DNA of 64,000 nucleotides from Saccharothrix australiensis (GTDB taxonomy: Bacteria > Actinomycetota > Actinomycetes > Mycobacteriales > Pseudonocardiaceae), in assembly GCF_003634935.1 (NCBI RefSeq), contig NZ_RBXO01000001.1, positions 6,473,501-6,537,500 of the forward strand, in the 5' to 3' direction. Of the stretch, positions 53,359 to 62,587 are shown piece after piece. The notes under the pieces are model-generated. The model was not told the origin of the DNA. It worked only from the letters and a program-made list of their open reading frames with translations, and ran no database searches. How positions within the stretch are numbered: position 1 is the first letter of the stretch; each line of letters starts with the position of its first letter. Both the position numbers and the translations under genes were made by a program.

Positions 53359-54288
53359 GTGCAGGTGACCCGGCGCTCGCTGCTGCTCGCCGCCCTCGCG
53401 GCGGGTGCGCCCGCGTGCACGTCGTCACCACCGCCCGCGCCCGCCGAGTTGGTCCTGGCGACCGGGCCGGAGGGTGCGGTGTTCCGCGAGGTCGGCGGTG
53501 CCCTCGCGGGGGCGCTGGCCGACCGGTTGCCGGGCAGCCGGGTGGTCGCGCGGTCCACCGGCGCGTCGGTGGCGAACGTCCGCCTGCTCGCCGCCGGTGA
53601 GGTCCACCTGGGACTGTCCTCGCTGGACCCGCTGTTCGAGGCGCGGCTGAGCGCCGACGACCCCGCCGGCATCAGCGCCGTCGGGCGGCTGTACGACAGC
53701 TTCCTCCAGGTCGTCGTGCCGGCGGGCGCGCCGGTGCGGCGGATCGCGGACCTCGCCGGGGCGCGCGTGTCGTTCGGCCCGCACGAGTCCGGGACGGAGT
53801 TCACCGCCTCCCGGCTGCTCGACCTGCTCGGCGTCCGGGTCGACGTGCAGCGCATGGCGCACGCCGAGGCCGCCCGGCGGATGGCCGCGGGCGCGATCGA
53901 CGCGATGGTGGCGTTGACCGGCATCCCGACACCGGCCATCAGGGACCTGCTCGGCGGGTTCCCGTTCCGGCTGCTCGACCTTCCCGAGGAGGCGGTGCGG
54001 CTGGCCGACGCGTTCCCCGGCCCCTACGCGCCGGTGACGATCCCGGCCACCACCTACGGGTCGATGGGGCCCTGCCGGACGTTCGCGGTGCCGAACCTGC
54101 TGCTGGCGCGGAGCGCGCTGGACGCGTCGGTGGTGGAGGTGGTGACGCGGACGGTGTTCACCGAGTCGGCCCGCATCGCCGCCGGGCACTCGGAAGCCGG
54201 TCGGATCAACGTGCGCACGGGCATCGCCACCGGCCGCGTGCCGCTGCACCGGGGAGCGGAACGCTGGTTCCGCTCCGTCAAGCGCTGA
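53359..54288 (+). CDS. TAXI-family solute-binding lipoprotein without TRAP permease
   Basis: 309 residues. An Arg-containing signal (TRRSLLLAALAAGAPAC) ends in a lipobox Cys at about residue 22. The mature domain has the TAXI signature region: VLATGPEGAVFREVGGALAG, ARSTGASVANVRLLAAGEVH, LGLSSLDPLFEA and ARVSFGPHESGTEFTASRLL, GIPTPAIRDLL. TAXI proteins normally deliver substrates to a fused TRAP permease, which is absent here. The adjacent sensor kinase (convergent) and divergent symporter suggest it acts as a ligand sensor for them (inference). GTG at 53359; GTG at 53365 is an alternative. Confidence 0.85.
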   Translation: MQVTRRSLLLAALAAGAPACTSSPPPAPAELVLATGPEGAVFREVGGALAGALADRLPGSRVVARSTGASVANVRLLAAGEVHLGLSSLDPLFEARLSADDPAGISAVGRLYDSFLQVVVPAGAPVRRIADLAGARVSFGPHESGTEFTASRLLDLLGVRVDVQRMAHAEAARRMAAGAIDAMVALTGIPTPAIRDLLGGFPFRLLDLPEEAVRLADAFPGPYAPVTIPATTYGSMGPCRTFAVPNLLLARSALDASVVEVVTRTVFTESARIAAGHSEAGRINVRTGIATGRVPLHRGAERWFRSVKR

Positions 54289-54314
54289 GCCGCGCGGCAC
54301 GCCGGCCCGTCGCG

Positions 54315-55718
54315 TCAGTCGCGGAGCGTTCCGCCGGCGCCCGGAGCGCTCCGGTCGGGCGACCCGACGCCGAGCACGACGACCGCGTCCAACCCGTGCG
54401 GCTCGACCGGCCGCAGGTGCAGTTCGCCGCCCGCGCTCACGACCAGCTCCGCGCAGATCGACAGGCCCAGCCCGGTGCCCGCGGTGTTCTGGTGCCGCGG
54501 CGCGCGCCAGAACCGCCGCAACGCCAGGGTGCGCTCCTCCTCGGCCAGCCCCTCGCCGTCGTCGGTGACGTGCAGCTCCGCCCGTTCGCCGTGCGTGACC
54601 GCCCACACCGCGACGCGGGTGGCCCCGGACAGCCGGATCGCGTTGCCGACGAGCTCGTCCAGCACGCTGCCCAGCCCGCCGGGCGGCGCCAGCACGTGCA
54701 GGCCGCGCGGCACGCGGACCTCCAGCGCGATGTCACCGGCCAGCGCCCGCCAGCCGGGCACGTGCGTCGCCAGCAGCGAGTCCACGTCGACCGGCTCGGC
54801 GGCCGACGCGCTGTCCAGGCGGGTCGCGGCGAGCAGGGTGTCCAGCACGCGCCCCATCTCCTCGGCCTCGTCGACGGCGATGCGCTGCGCCTCCCGCCCG
54901 GCGTCGCCCACGACGTGCGGCGCGAGGTTGTCCACCGCCAGCCGCAGGCTCGCGAGCGGGTTGCGCAGCTGGTGCGAGGCGTCCGACACGAACGCCCGCT
55001 GGCGGCGCAGCGCCCGGCTGACGACGTCCACCATGACGTTGAACGAGGCCGCGAGCCTGCGCAGCTCGGGCGGGCCGCCCAGCTCGTCCGCGCGGGCGTC
55101 GAGCTTCCCGCCGGCGACGGCGGCGGTGGCGTCGTCCAGCATCCGCACCGGTCGCAGCACCCACCGCGACATCGGCCACGCGACGGCCACGACGCCCAGC
55201 ATCGGCACCAGCCCGACCAGGGCGAGCAGGCCCCACTGGCGGAGGATCGCGTGGCGCAGGCCGCTGGTCGGCGAGACCGTCACGACGGCGGCCACCACCT
55301 CGCTGTCGCGGCCGACCGGCTCCACGAGCACCAGGTCGACGTCCTCCCACGGCCAGATCGACCGGTCGGGTTCGCCGCGGTACCCGCTGAACGCGGCGTC
55401 CAGGCCCGCCTCGACCGCCGGACCGGTCAGCGGGAACGGTCGGCGCGAACTCTCCAGGATCGTGCGGTCGGTGCTGACCAGGGCGGCGGCGATGCCGTAG
55501 AGCTGGTCGTACCGCTCCAGCTCCTCGCGCAGGGCGGTGCGGCGGCCCGAGGCGAGGGCGTTCTCCGCCAGCGACGCGAACCGGCCCGCGTCGCCGAGCC
55601 GGTCGAGGTAGGTCTCCTGGCTCTCGCCCTGCACCACGGCGAACGCGAGCGGCACACCGAGGGCGGCCACCAGCGCCGCGAGCAGCGGCACGATGAGGAC
55701 GAGCAGTCGGCGGAGCAT
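54315..55718 (-). CDS. Sensor histidine kinase
   Basis: Membrane sensor of 467 residues: first helix RRLLVLIVPLLAALVAALGV, an extracellular loop of about 130 residues, second helix WGLLALVGLVPMLGVVAVAW, HAMP (RWVLRPVRMLDDATAAVAGG), HisKA with phospho-acceptor His in SDASHQLRNPLASLRLAV, and HATPase boxes VTDDGEGLAEEE and GTGLGLSIC. ATG at 55718 is used; GTG at 55721 is one codon earlier. Its likely partner, the OmpR-type regulator at 56690, is transcribed in the same direction but about 970 bp upstream, with an opposite-strand gene between. The 3' ends of this gene and the TAXI gene converge. Confidence 0.93.
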   Translation of the reverse strand: MLRRLLVLIVPLLAALVAALGVPLAFAVVQGESQETYLDRLGDAGRFASLAENALASGRRTALREELERYDQLYGIAAALVSTDRTILESSRRPFPLTGPAVEAGLDAAFSGYRGEPDRSIWPWEDVDLVLVEPVGRDSEVVAAVVTVSPTSGLRHAILRQWGLLALVGLVPMLGVVAVAWPMSRWVLRPVRMLDDATAAVAGGKLDARADELGGPPELRRLAASFNVMVDVVSRALRRQRAFVSDASHQLRNPLASLRLAVDNLAPHVVGDAGREAQRIAVDEAEEMGRVLDTLLAATRLDSASAAEPVDVDSLLATHVPGWRALAGDIALEVRVPRGLHVLAPPGGLGSVLDELVGNAIRLSGATRVAVWAVTHGERAELHVTDDGEGLAEEERTLALRRFWRAPRHQNTAGTGLGLSICAELVVSAGGELHLRPVEPHGLDAVVVLGVGSPDRSAPGAGGTLRD

Positions 55719-55862
55719 CACACCTCGTCAGGGGTTCGGCAGGGCCATCGTGCCCCATCGGGTCTCCCGGTCCGCGGTCCGCCGGGGTGGCGGACGGTCA
55801 CAGGGGCGGACGGTCACGGGGATGGCGGGCGCGGCGGACACGGTCGGGGTCGGCGATCGGAT

Positions 55863-55950
55863 CGGCGGTCGGCGGTGAGGGTCGGCGGTCGGCGGTCGGC
55901 GGTCGGCGGTCGGCGGTCGGCGGTCGGCGGTGAGGGTCGGCGGTCGGGGG
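55863..55950. repeat. 7-bp tandem repeat GGTCGGC
   Basis: Seven exact copies of GGTCGGC run from 55880 to 55928; on each side GGCGGTGAGGGTCGGCGGTC-like segments repeat. It lies 5' of the kinase gene and 5' of the secreted-protein gene, so it separates two divergent promoters. No gene is supported in 55719-56075. Confidence 0.92.
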
Positions 55951-56075
55951 TCGCGGGGGTCGGCGAGTAGCCCACACAGGTGGTTCCGGGCCGAATGCCA
56001 CCCGGTCGTGCTACTCGGGTGCTGTGCTCTGCGTCATTCGGGGATGCCGGGGGCCTCCCGGCACGGAGAAGGGGG

Positions 56076-56615
56076 ATGGTGCTGATGGTTCGCCGTCTTG
56101 TGCTGACGGTCTCCGCGCTGGTCGCGGCGTTGACGGTCGTCGTGGCACCCGCCGTGCCGGCCACGTCGGCCGGCTGCGGTGTCGACTGGGGTTCGCTGCC
56201 CAAGACCGCCACCCCGACCACGGCCGGGCAGCTGGTCGACATCAGGTCGGGTCGCCAGGACTGCTACGACCGGCTGGTGTTCGACTTCCGGGGTGACAAC
56301 GACGGGTACTTCGTCCAGTACGTCGACCAGGTCTACGAGGACCCCACGGGGCGTCCGGTGCCGCTGCGCGGCGACGGCAAGTTGCAGGTGGTGGTCCACT
56401 CGCCGGCGTACGACGAGCACGGCAACCCGACCTACACCTACGCCGACCGGGACGAGCTGGTGAACGTGGCGGGGTACACGACGTTCCGGCAGGTCGCCTG
56501 GGCCGGTTCGTTCGAGGGGCAGACCACGGTCGGCCTCGGGGTGCGGGCGCGGCTGCCGTTCCGGGTGTTCACGCTGCCCGGCCGGCTCGTGGTGGACGTC
56601 GCCCACACCTGGTGA
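56076..56615 (+). CDS. Secreted AMIN-like domain protein
   Basis: 179 residues. Residues 1-32 are a signal peptide (VRRLVLTVSALVAALTVVVA, cleavage near TSA-GC). The mature part is a single beta-rich domain: QLVDIRSGRQDCYDRLVFDF, VQYVDQVYEDPTGRPV, YTTFRQVAWAGSFEGQTTVG, VRARLPFRVFTLPGRLVVDV. This is the small AMIN-like domain of secreted actinobacterial proteins; AMIN domains bind cell-wall polymers, but binding here is inferred. ATG at 56076 with GGAG 7 nt before; ATG at 56085 is possible. Inserted, on the opposite strand, between response-regulator and kinase genes. Confidence 0.85.
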   Translation: MVLMVRRLVLTVSALVAALTVVVAPAVPATSAGCGVDWGSLPKTATPTTAGQLVDIRSGRQDCYDRLVFDFRGDNDGYFVQYVDQVYEDPTGRPVPLRGDGKLQVVVHSPAYDEHGNPTYTYADRDELVNVAGYTTFRQVAWAGSFEGQTTVGLGVRARLPFRVFTLPGRLVVDVAHTW

Positions 56616-56689
56616 ACACCCCCGACGCGGTGAGCGCGCACGCCCGGTGAGCAACCGCGGTGGGCGCGTCCGCCGCCGGCGGGTCCGCC

Positions 56690-57358
56690 TCAGGGGTGGG
56701 CTGCCACCCGGTAGCCCACCCCGCGGATCGTCTCTATCCGCACCGCGTCGCCCAGCTTCCCGCGCAACGCCGCGATGTGCGTGTCGAGCGTGCGCGAGGG
56801 CGCTTCCCAGTGCGCCTGCCACACCTGGTCCACGATCAGGTCGCGGCTGACGACCGTGCCCGCCCTCGTCACCAGCAGGGCCAGCAGGTCGAACTCCTTG
56901 CGCGTCAGCGGGACCGGCTCGCCGCCCGCCGTGGCGAGGCGGGTCGCCGGGTCGAGGGTGAGCGGGCCCAGCGCGACCCGGTGCGCCGTGTCCTCCGCCG
57001 CGCGGGCGGCCCGCGTGCGGCGCAGGACCGCCTCGATGCGCGCCAGCAGCTCCGCCGTGCCGAACGGCTTGACGACGTAGTCGTCCGCGCCCGCGCGCAG
57101 GCCGAGCACGCGTTCGCGCTCCTCGCCGCGGGCGGTCACGGTGATGACCGCCGTGCCCGGCCGGCGGCGGAGTTCGCGCAGCACGTCCAGGCCGTCGCCG
57201 TCGGGCAGGCCGAGGTCGAGCAGCACGACGTCGGCGGTCGGCGCGGTGAGCGCGGCGGCGGCCGTCGCCGCGCGGTGCACCTCGTAGCCCGCGTGCCGCA
57301 GGGCGGTCAGCAGGCCCCGCGCCACCCGGTCGTCGTCCTCGACGACGAGGATGCGCAT
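56690..57358 (-). CDS. OmpR-family response regulator
   Basis: 222 residues. Receiver domain: acidic pocket VVEDDD, phosphorylated Asp in VVLLDLGLPDGDG, conserved Thr/Lys in ITVTARGE and YVVKPFG. DNA-binding winged helix: LTRKEFDLLALLVTRAGTVV, SRTLDTHIAALRGKLGD and IRGVGYRVA. Starts at ATG 57356-57358, 5 bp after lgt, so it may be co-transcribed with lgt. Likely partner of the kinase at 54315. Confidence 0.94.
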   Translation of the reverse strand: MRILVVEDDDRVARGLLTALRHAGYEVHRAATAAAALTAPTADVVLLDLGLPDGDGLDVLRELRRRPGTAVITVTARGEERERVLGLRAGADDYVVKPFGTAELLARIEAVLRRTRAARAAEDTAHRVALGPLTLDPATRLATAGGEPVPLTRKEFDLLALLVTRAGTVVSRDLIVDQVWQAHWEAPSRTLDTHIAALRGKLGDAVRIETIRGVGYRVAAHP

Positions 57359-57363
57359 CGGGC

Positions 57364-58521
57364 CTACTCGGCCGGCTTCTCGCTCGGCGTGCCGTCCGGG
57401 GCCGCGGTCGGACCGGCCTTGGCGTCCGCCTTGACGGGCTCGGTGTCGGCCTTGACGGGCTCGGCGTCGGCCCGGTCGCGTGCGCCGCCCGACCCCGGCA
57501 CCCCGTCGGCCAGGTCACGACCACCGCCCGACCCGGACACCCCGCCGGCCCCGTCACGCGCGCCGTCGGAGCCGGGGGCCGCGTCGGCCCGGTCGTGCTC
57601 GCCGTCGCGCCCGGCCCCGGCGTCCGCGGCGGTCGCGCCACCGCCGTCGGGTCCCTCGCCGCCGCGCACGATGACCTCGCGGCCGCCCCGCTTCCCGGCC
57701 AGCACGAAGTAGACGACCGCGCCGAGGAACACCACCACCGAGGTGATGACGTTGATCCGCAGGCCGAACACCTCCGTCGCCGGGTCGGTCCGCATGATCT
57801 CGATCCAGAACCGGCCCGCCGTGTAGCCGGCGACGTACAGCGCGAACGCCCGGCCGTGCCCGAGCCGCAGCTTCCGGTCGACCAGCACGACCAGCAGCGC
57901 CACGCCCAGGTTCCACAGCAGCTCGTACAGGAACGTCGGGTGCACGACGTCGATCGGCGTGTGGTCCAGCGCCACGCCGCTCAGCTCGTCCCGCAGGCCG
58001 GTGGCCGGGTCGACCCGCTCGTAGATCTCCAGGCCCCACGGCAGCGTGGTGGGACCGCCGTACAGCTCCTGGTTGAAGTAGTTGCCGAGCCGGCCGATGG
58101 CCTGCGCGGTGACGATGCCCGGCGCGAGCGCGTCGGCCATCACGGGCAGCGGGATACCCCGGCGGCGGCAGGCGATCCACGCGCCGACACCGCCCAGCGC
58201 GATGGCGCCCCAGATGCCGAGGCCGCCGTTCCAGATCGCGAGCGCCTCCCACGGGTTCCTGCCCTCGCCGAAGTACTTCGGCCAGTCGGTCGCCACGTGG
58301 TAGAGCCGGCCGCCGACGAGGCCGAACGGCACCGCGAACACCGCGATGTCGGTGACCTCGCCCTTCACCCCGCCACGGGCCACCCAGCGGCGTTCGCCCC
58401 ACCAGATGGCCACGATGATGCCGAGGATGATGCACAGCGCGTAGGCGCGGATCGGAATCGGCCCCAGGTGCCACACACCCCGGTCGGGGCTGGGGATCGT
58501 CGCGAGGAAAGTCGTCACCAC
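57364..58521 (-). CDS. lgt: Prolipoprotein diacylglyceryl transferase with extended C-terminal tail
   Basis: Membrane enzyme that attaches diacylglycerol to the lipobox Cys of prolipoproteins, first step of lipoprotein maturation. The seven-helix core (about residues 1-280) has VWHLGPIPIRAYALCIILGI, AIWNGGLGIWGAIALGG and the Lgt signature IGRLGNYFNQELYGGPTTLP, plus VVHPTFLYELLWNLGVALLV. After the last helix come about 100 hydrophilic residues rich in Asp, Gly and Ala with repeats (GGARDRADAEPVKADTEPVK); homologues often end soon after the core. GTG at 58521 or 58518. Follows the trp block as in mycobacteria. Confidence 0.94.
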   Translation of the reverse strand: MVTTFLATIPSPDRGVWHLGPIPIRAYALCIILGIIVAIWWGERRWVARGGVKGEVTDIAVFAVPFGLVGGRLYHVATDWPKYFGEGRNPWEALAIWNGGLGIWGAIALGGVGAWIACRRRGIPLPVMADALAPGIVTAQAIGRLGNYFNQELYGGPTTLPWGLEIYERVDPATGLRDELSGVALDHTPIDVVHPTFLYELLWNLGVALLVVLVDRKLRLGHGRAFALYVAGYTAGRFWIEIMRTDPATEVFGLRINVITSVVVFLGAVVYFVLAGKRGGREVIVRGGEGPDGGGATAADAGAGRDGEHDRADAAPGSDGARDGAGGVSGSGGGRDLADGVPGSGGARDRADAEPVKADTEPVKADAKAGPTAAPDGTPSEKPAE

Positions 58522-58553
58522 GGCCCCCACCGTAGCCGGTGGCCCGCACCGCC

Positions 58554-58931
58554 CTATGGCGGCAGCTCGATTGTTACCGGGAAGGGCTTGTCGAGGGTGA
58601 GCGCGCCCGCAGCGCCGCGCGCCACTTCGACGTGCTCGCCGGCGCTCGGCTCGAACAGCGTCGCGGTGATCCCGGCGTCCTCCGGGTCGACGACGAGGTG
58701 GTGCGGCGCCCCGCCCTCCGCGCACAGCTTCCGCTTCACGCACGCCAAGGCCATCAGGCGGAAGGCCGACCGCTCGTGCCGGTGGGTGCCGCGCGGGCCC
58801 ACGAGGAGCGCCCCGTCGGCCGGTTCGACTCGCTGGAGCCGGTCTCCCGGCATCGCGAGGACGTCGTCCGGGGTCCAGGGACCGGCGTGGTGTGACATGC
58901 CTTCGGGTCGGTCGTCGGACGGCCGTGCCAC
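58554..58931 (-). CDS. Shortened Uma2-family (DUF820) protein
   Basis: 125 residues. The N-terminal part (GPWTPDDVLAMPGDRLQRVE...PADGALLVGP) and C-terminal part (GGAPHHLVVDPEDAGITATL, LDKPFPVTIELPP) match the two ends of Uma2 proteins, but the central 60-80 residues with the nuclease-fold Asp and Glu-x-Lys are absent. GTG at 58931 has GGAGGT 8 nt upstream, so translation signals are intact. Either an internally deleted gene or a catalytically dead relative; compare the full-length copy at 38117. Lies between trpA and lgt. Confidence 0.65.
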   Translation of the reverse strand: MARPSDDRPEGMSHHAGPWTPDDVLAMPGDRLQRVEPADGALLVGPRGTHRHERSAFRLMALACVKRKLCAEGGAPHHLVVDPEDAGITATLFEPSAGEHVEVARGAAGALTLDKPFPVTIELPP

Positions 58932-59083
58932 CGGGCACCACCTCCGGAGGTTGCCCGAGGCACGTCGGTGTGGCGCACGTCGGATCGGGTGCGGGCTTGG
59001 TCATGGGCCCAGCATCCCGACGGGCACCGACAGTTCCGCCACCTGGTCGACCCCTCGGCCGGCGGTTCACCCGAAGGTGTCGC

Positions 59084-59865
59084 TCAGGCCGGTGTGGGCA
59101 CCTGTCGCACGCCCTCCGCCAGCTCGGCGGCCAGCGCCGCCACGCGGTCGTCGCGCACGGCCGTCACGAAGGCCGACCCGACGATGACCCCGTCCGCGAA
59201 CGCCGCCAGCTCCGCCGCCTGCGCGCCGGACCGCACGCCCAGCCCCACCGCCACCGGCAGGTCCGTGTGCTCCCGCACCCGCCGCACCAGCGCCGGAGCG
59301 GCCGACGACACCACGTCGCGCGCGCCCGTCACGCCCATCACCGACGTCGCGTACAGGAAGCCCCGCGACGACCGCGCCGTCAGGTCGATGCGCTCCTCGG
59401 TGGACGACGGCGCGACGAGGAAGACCCGGTCCAGGTCGTGTGCCTCGGACGCGGCCAGCCACTCCTGCGCCTCGTCGGGCACCAGGTCGGGCGTGATGAG
59501 CCCCAGCCCGCCGGCCGCGGCCAGGTCGCGGGCGAACGCGTCCACCCCGTACCGCAGCACCGGGTTCCAGTACGTCATCACGACCGCGCGCCCGCCGTGC
59601 GCGGCCACCGACTCGACCACGCCGAACAGGTCGCGCACCCGGAACCCGCCGCGCAGCGCCTGCTCGGAGGCGAGCTGGATGGTCGAGCCGTCCATCACCG
59701 GGTCCGAGTACGGCAGGCCGACCTCGACCAGGTCGCACCCGGACGCCACCATCGTGCGCAGCACGTCCTTCGAGCCCTCGACCGTCGGGTAGCCGGCGGG
59801 CAGGTACCCGATCAGCGCGGCCCGCGACTCGGACCGGCACTCCTCGAACACACCGGCCAGCCTGC

Positions 59866-59869
<4 letters not shown>
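59084..59869 (-). CDS. trpA: Tryptophan synthase alpha subunit
   Basis: Cleaves indole-3-glycerol phosphate to indole and G3P inside the alpha-beta complex; 261 residues, TIM barrel. Catalytic Glu49 ([11 protein letters not shown]) and Asp60 ([10 protein letters not shown]) are at the canonical positions; phosphate loops GVTGARD and [10 protein letters not shown] are present. ATG at 59869 overlaps the trpB stop by 4 bases (ATGA). Confidence 0.97.
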
Positions 59870-61089
<1,220 letters not shown>

Positions 61090-61099
61090 GCGCTGCTCC

Positions 61100-61909
61100 T
61101 TACCGGCTCGGCCGGGGACACGCGGGGTGCGACCCCGCCGTCACCAGCTTGTTCACCGCGACCTTGGGGTCGCCGCTCGTCACGAGTGATTCGCCGACCA
61201 GCACCGCGTCGGCTCCCGCGCCCGCGTAGGCCATCAGGTCGCCCGGCCCGGTCACCCCGGACTCGGCGATCTTGATCGTCTCGAAGGGCAGGCCGGGCGC
61301 GATCCGCCCGAACACGTCCTTGTCCACCTCCAGCGTGTGGAGGTTGCGCGCGTTCACGCCGATGACGCTCGCGCCGGCCTCCAGCGCGCGGTCGGCCTCC
61401 TCCGCCGTGTGGACCTCCACCAGCGCCGTCATGCCCAGCGACTCCACCCGGTCCAGCAGCGACACCAGGGCGTTCTGCTCCAGCGCCGCCACGATCAGCA
61501 GCACCAGGTCCGCGCCGTGCAGGCGCGCCTCGTGCACCTGGTACGGGCTGACGATGAAGTCCTTGCGCAGCAACGGGACGCCGACCGCGGCGCGCACCGC
61601 GTCGAAGTCGGCCAGCGACCCGCCGAACCTGCGCTGCTCGGTCAGCACGCTGATCACCCGCGCGCCGCCCGCCTCGTACTGCGCGGCCAGCTCGGCGGGC
61701 TCCGGGATCTCCGCGAGCGCGCCCTTGGACGGGCTGCGCCGCTTCACCTCCGCGATCACGCCCACGCCCGGCGACCGCAGGACCGCCATCACGTCCTGCG
61801 GCGGCGCCACCCTGGCGGCCTTCTCCCTGAGCACGTCGAAGGGCAGTTCCGCCTCGCGCGCGGCGAGGTCTTCCCGGACGCCTTCGATGATCGAGTCCAG
61901 CACGGTCAT
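61100..61909 (-). CDS. trpC: Indole-3-glycerol phosphate synthase
   Basis: Ring-closing step of tryptophan synthesis, 269 residues. Motifs: [15 protein letters not shown] (catalytic Lys), [16 protein letters not shown] (second Lys and Glu region), [32 protein letters not shown] and [17 protein letters not shown] at 61909. The gap of about 201 bp to the previous gene, unusual in this tight operon, contains a small hairpin at 62003-62022. Confidence 0.97.
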   Translation of the reverse strand: MTVLDSIIEGVREDLAAREAELPFDVLREKAARVAPPQDVMAVLRSPGVGVIAEVKRRSPSKGALAEIPEPAELAAQYEAGGARVISVLTEQRRFGGSLADFDAVRAAVGVPLLRKDFIVSPYQVHEARLHGADLVLLIVAALEQNALVSLLDRVESLGMTALVEVHTAEEADRALEAGASVIGVNARNLHTLEVDKDVFGRIAPGLPFETIKIAESGVTGPGDLMAYAGAGADAVLVGESLVTSGDPKVAVNKLVTAGSHPACPRPSR

Positions 61910-62110
61910 CCGAGCACCTCGCCCGGGTCCGTCAGTCCATCCGGTCCGCTCGCCAGCTCCCGCACGTCACGCTCCCCTTCCCGCCACCAGGATGCTAACC
62001 CCGGCCGGAACCCCGTCCGGCCACCGGGTGTGCCCGTTCAGGCGGATGACCGGGGCCCTTCCGAGTCGACGTGCGCAAACGTGCGGCGCCCGCGCCGCCT
62101 CGGCCGCCGG
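61910..62110 (-). other. Internal gap of the trp operon with a small hairpin
   Basis: GGCCGGA (62003-62009) pairs with TCCGGCC (62016-62022). No leader peptide with Trp codons was seen. It may be an internal processing or weak termination point, or an internal promoter region; nothing decides between them. Confidence 0.35.
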
Positions 62111-62587
62111 TCAGTCCCGGTCGGTGGGATCGTCACCGCGCTCCAACGCGTTCCACAGCTCGCGCTCGGGGTCGGCGGCCCGCCTGGCCGCGCCGGGCGT
62201 CCGGTAGCCGCCCCCCAGGCCGGGCATCGCCGGACCCCGCACGACCAGCACCGCTCCCGCGCCGAGCACGAGGGCGCCGGCCAGCGCGGCGAGACCGCGA
62301 CCGGCCGGCGCGCCGGCCGTCGAGAGCCCGAGGAACGCCGCCGTGCCGCCCGCCGCGGCCACGAGCACGCCCAGCGCCCGCCGCAGCCGGCCGCCCAGCG
62401 CCACCACCGCGGCGATCGCGGCCAGGCACAGCAGGGCCAGCGGCCCGAGCGCGGGCACCACCTCGTCGCCCCTTCGGTCCGCCGAAGCGTCCCAGACGAG
62501 GCTCGACGACCCCCACAGCGCCGCCGCGCCGCCCAGCAGCAGCAGCACGACGATCCACAGTGGACGCCTCGCGCGCGGCTCAGACAC
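62111..62587 (-). CDS. Trp-operon-associated membrane protein (TIGR02234 type)
   Basis: 158 residues with four hydrophobic helices ([73 protein letters not shown]) and a hydrophilic C-terminus ending [14 protein letters not shown], the conserved end of the actinobacterial Trp-associated membrane protein. Role unknown; it is found almost always between trpE and trpC. ATG at 62587 overlaps the trpE stop by 8 bases. Confidence 0.9.
   Translation of the reverse strand: MSEPRARRPLWIVVLLLLGGAAALWGSSSLVWDASADRRGDEVVPALGPLALLCLAAIAAVVALGGRLRRALGVLVAAAGGTAAFLGLSTAGAPAGRGLAALAGALVLGAGAVLVVRGPAMPGLGGGYRTPGAARRAADPERELWNALERGDDPTDRD

Noticed and set aside
53359..54288. Complete TRAP transporter
   Set aside because: No DctM/DctQ-type or fused 4TM-12TM permease gene is adjacent on either strand.
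54340..54356. CGGAGCGCTCCGG as a CebR-type site
   Set aside because: It lies inside the 3' end of the kinase gene and lacks the GAGAGCGCTC pattern of the other boxes.
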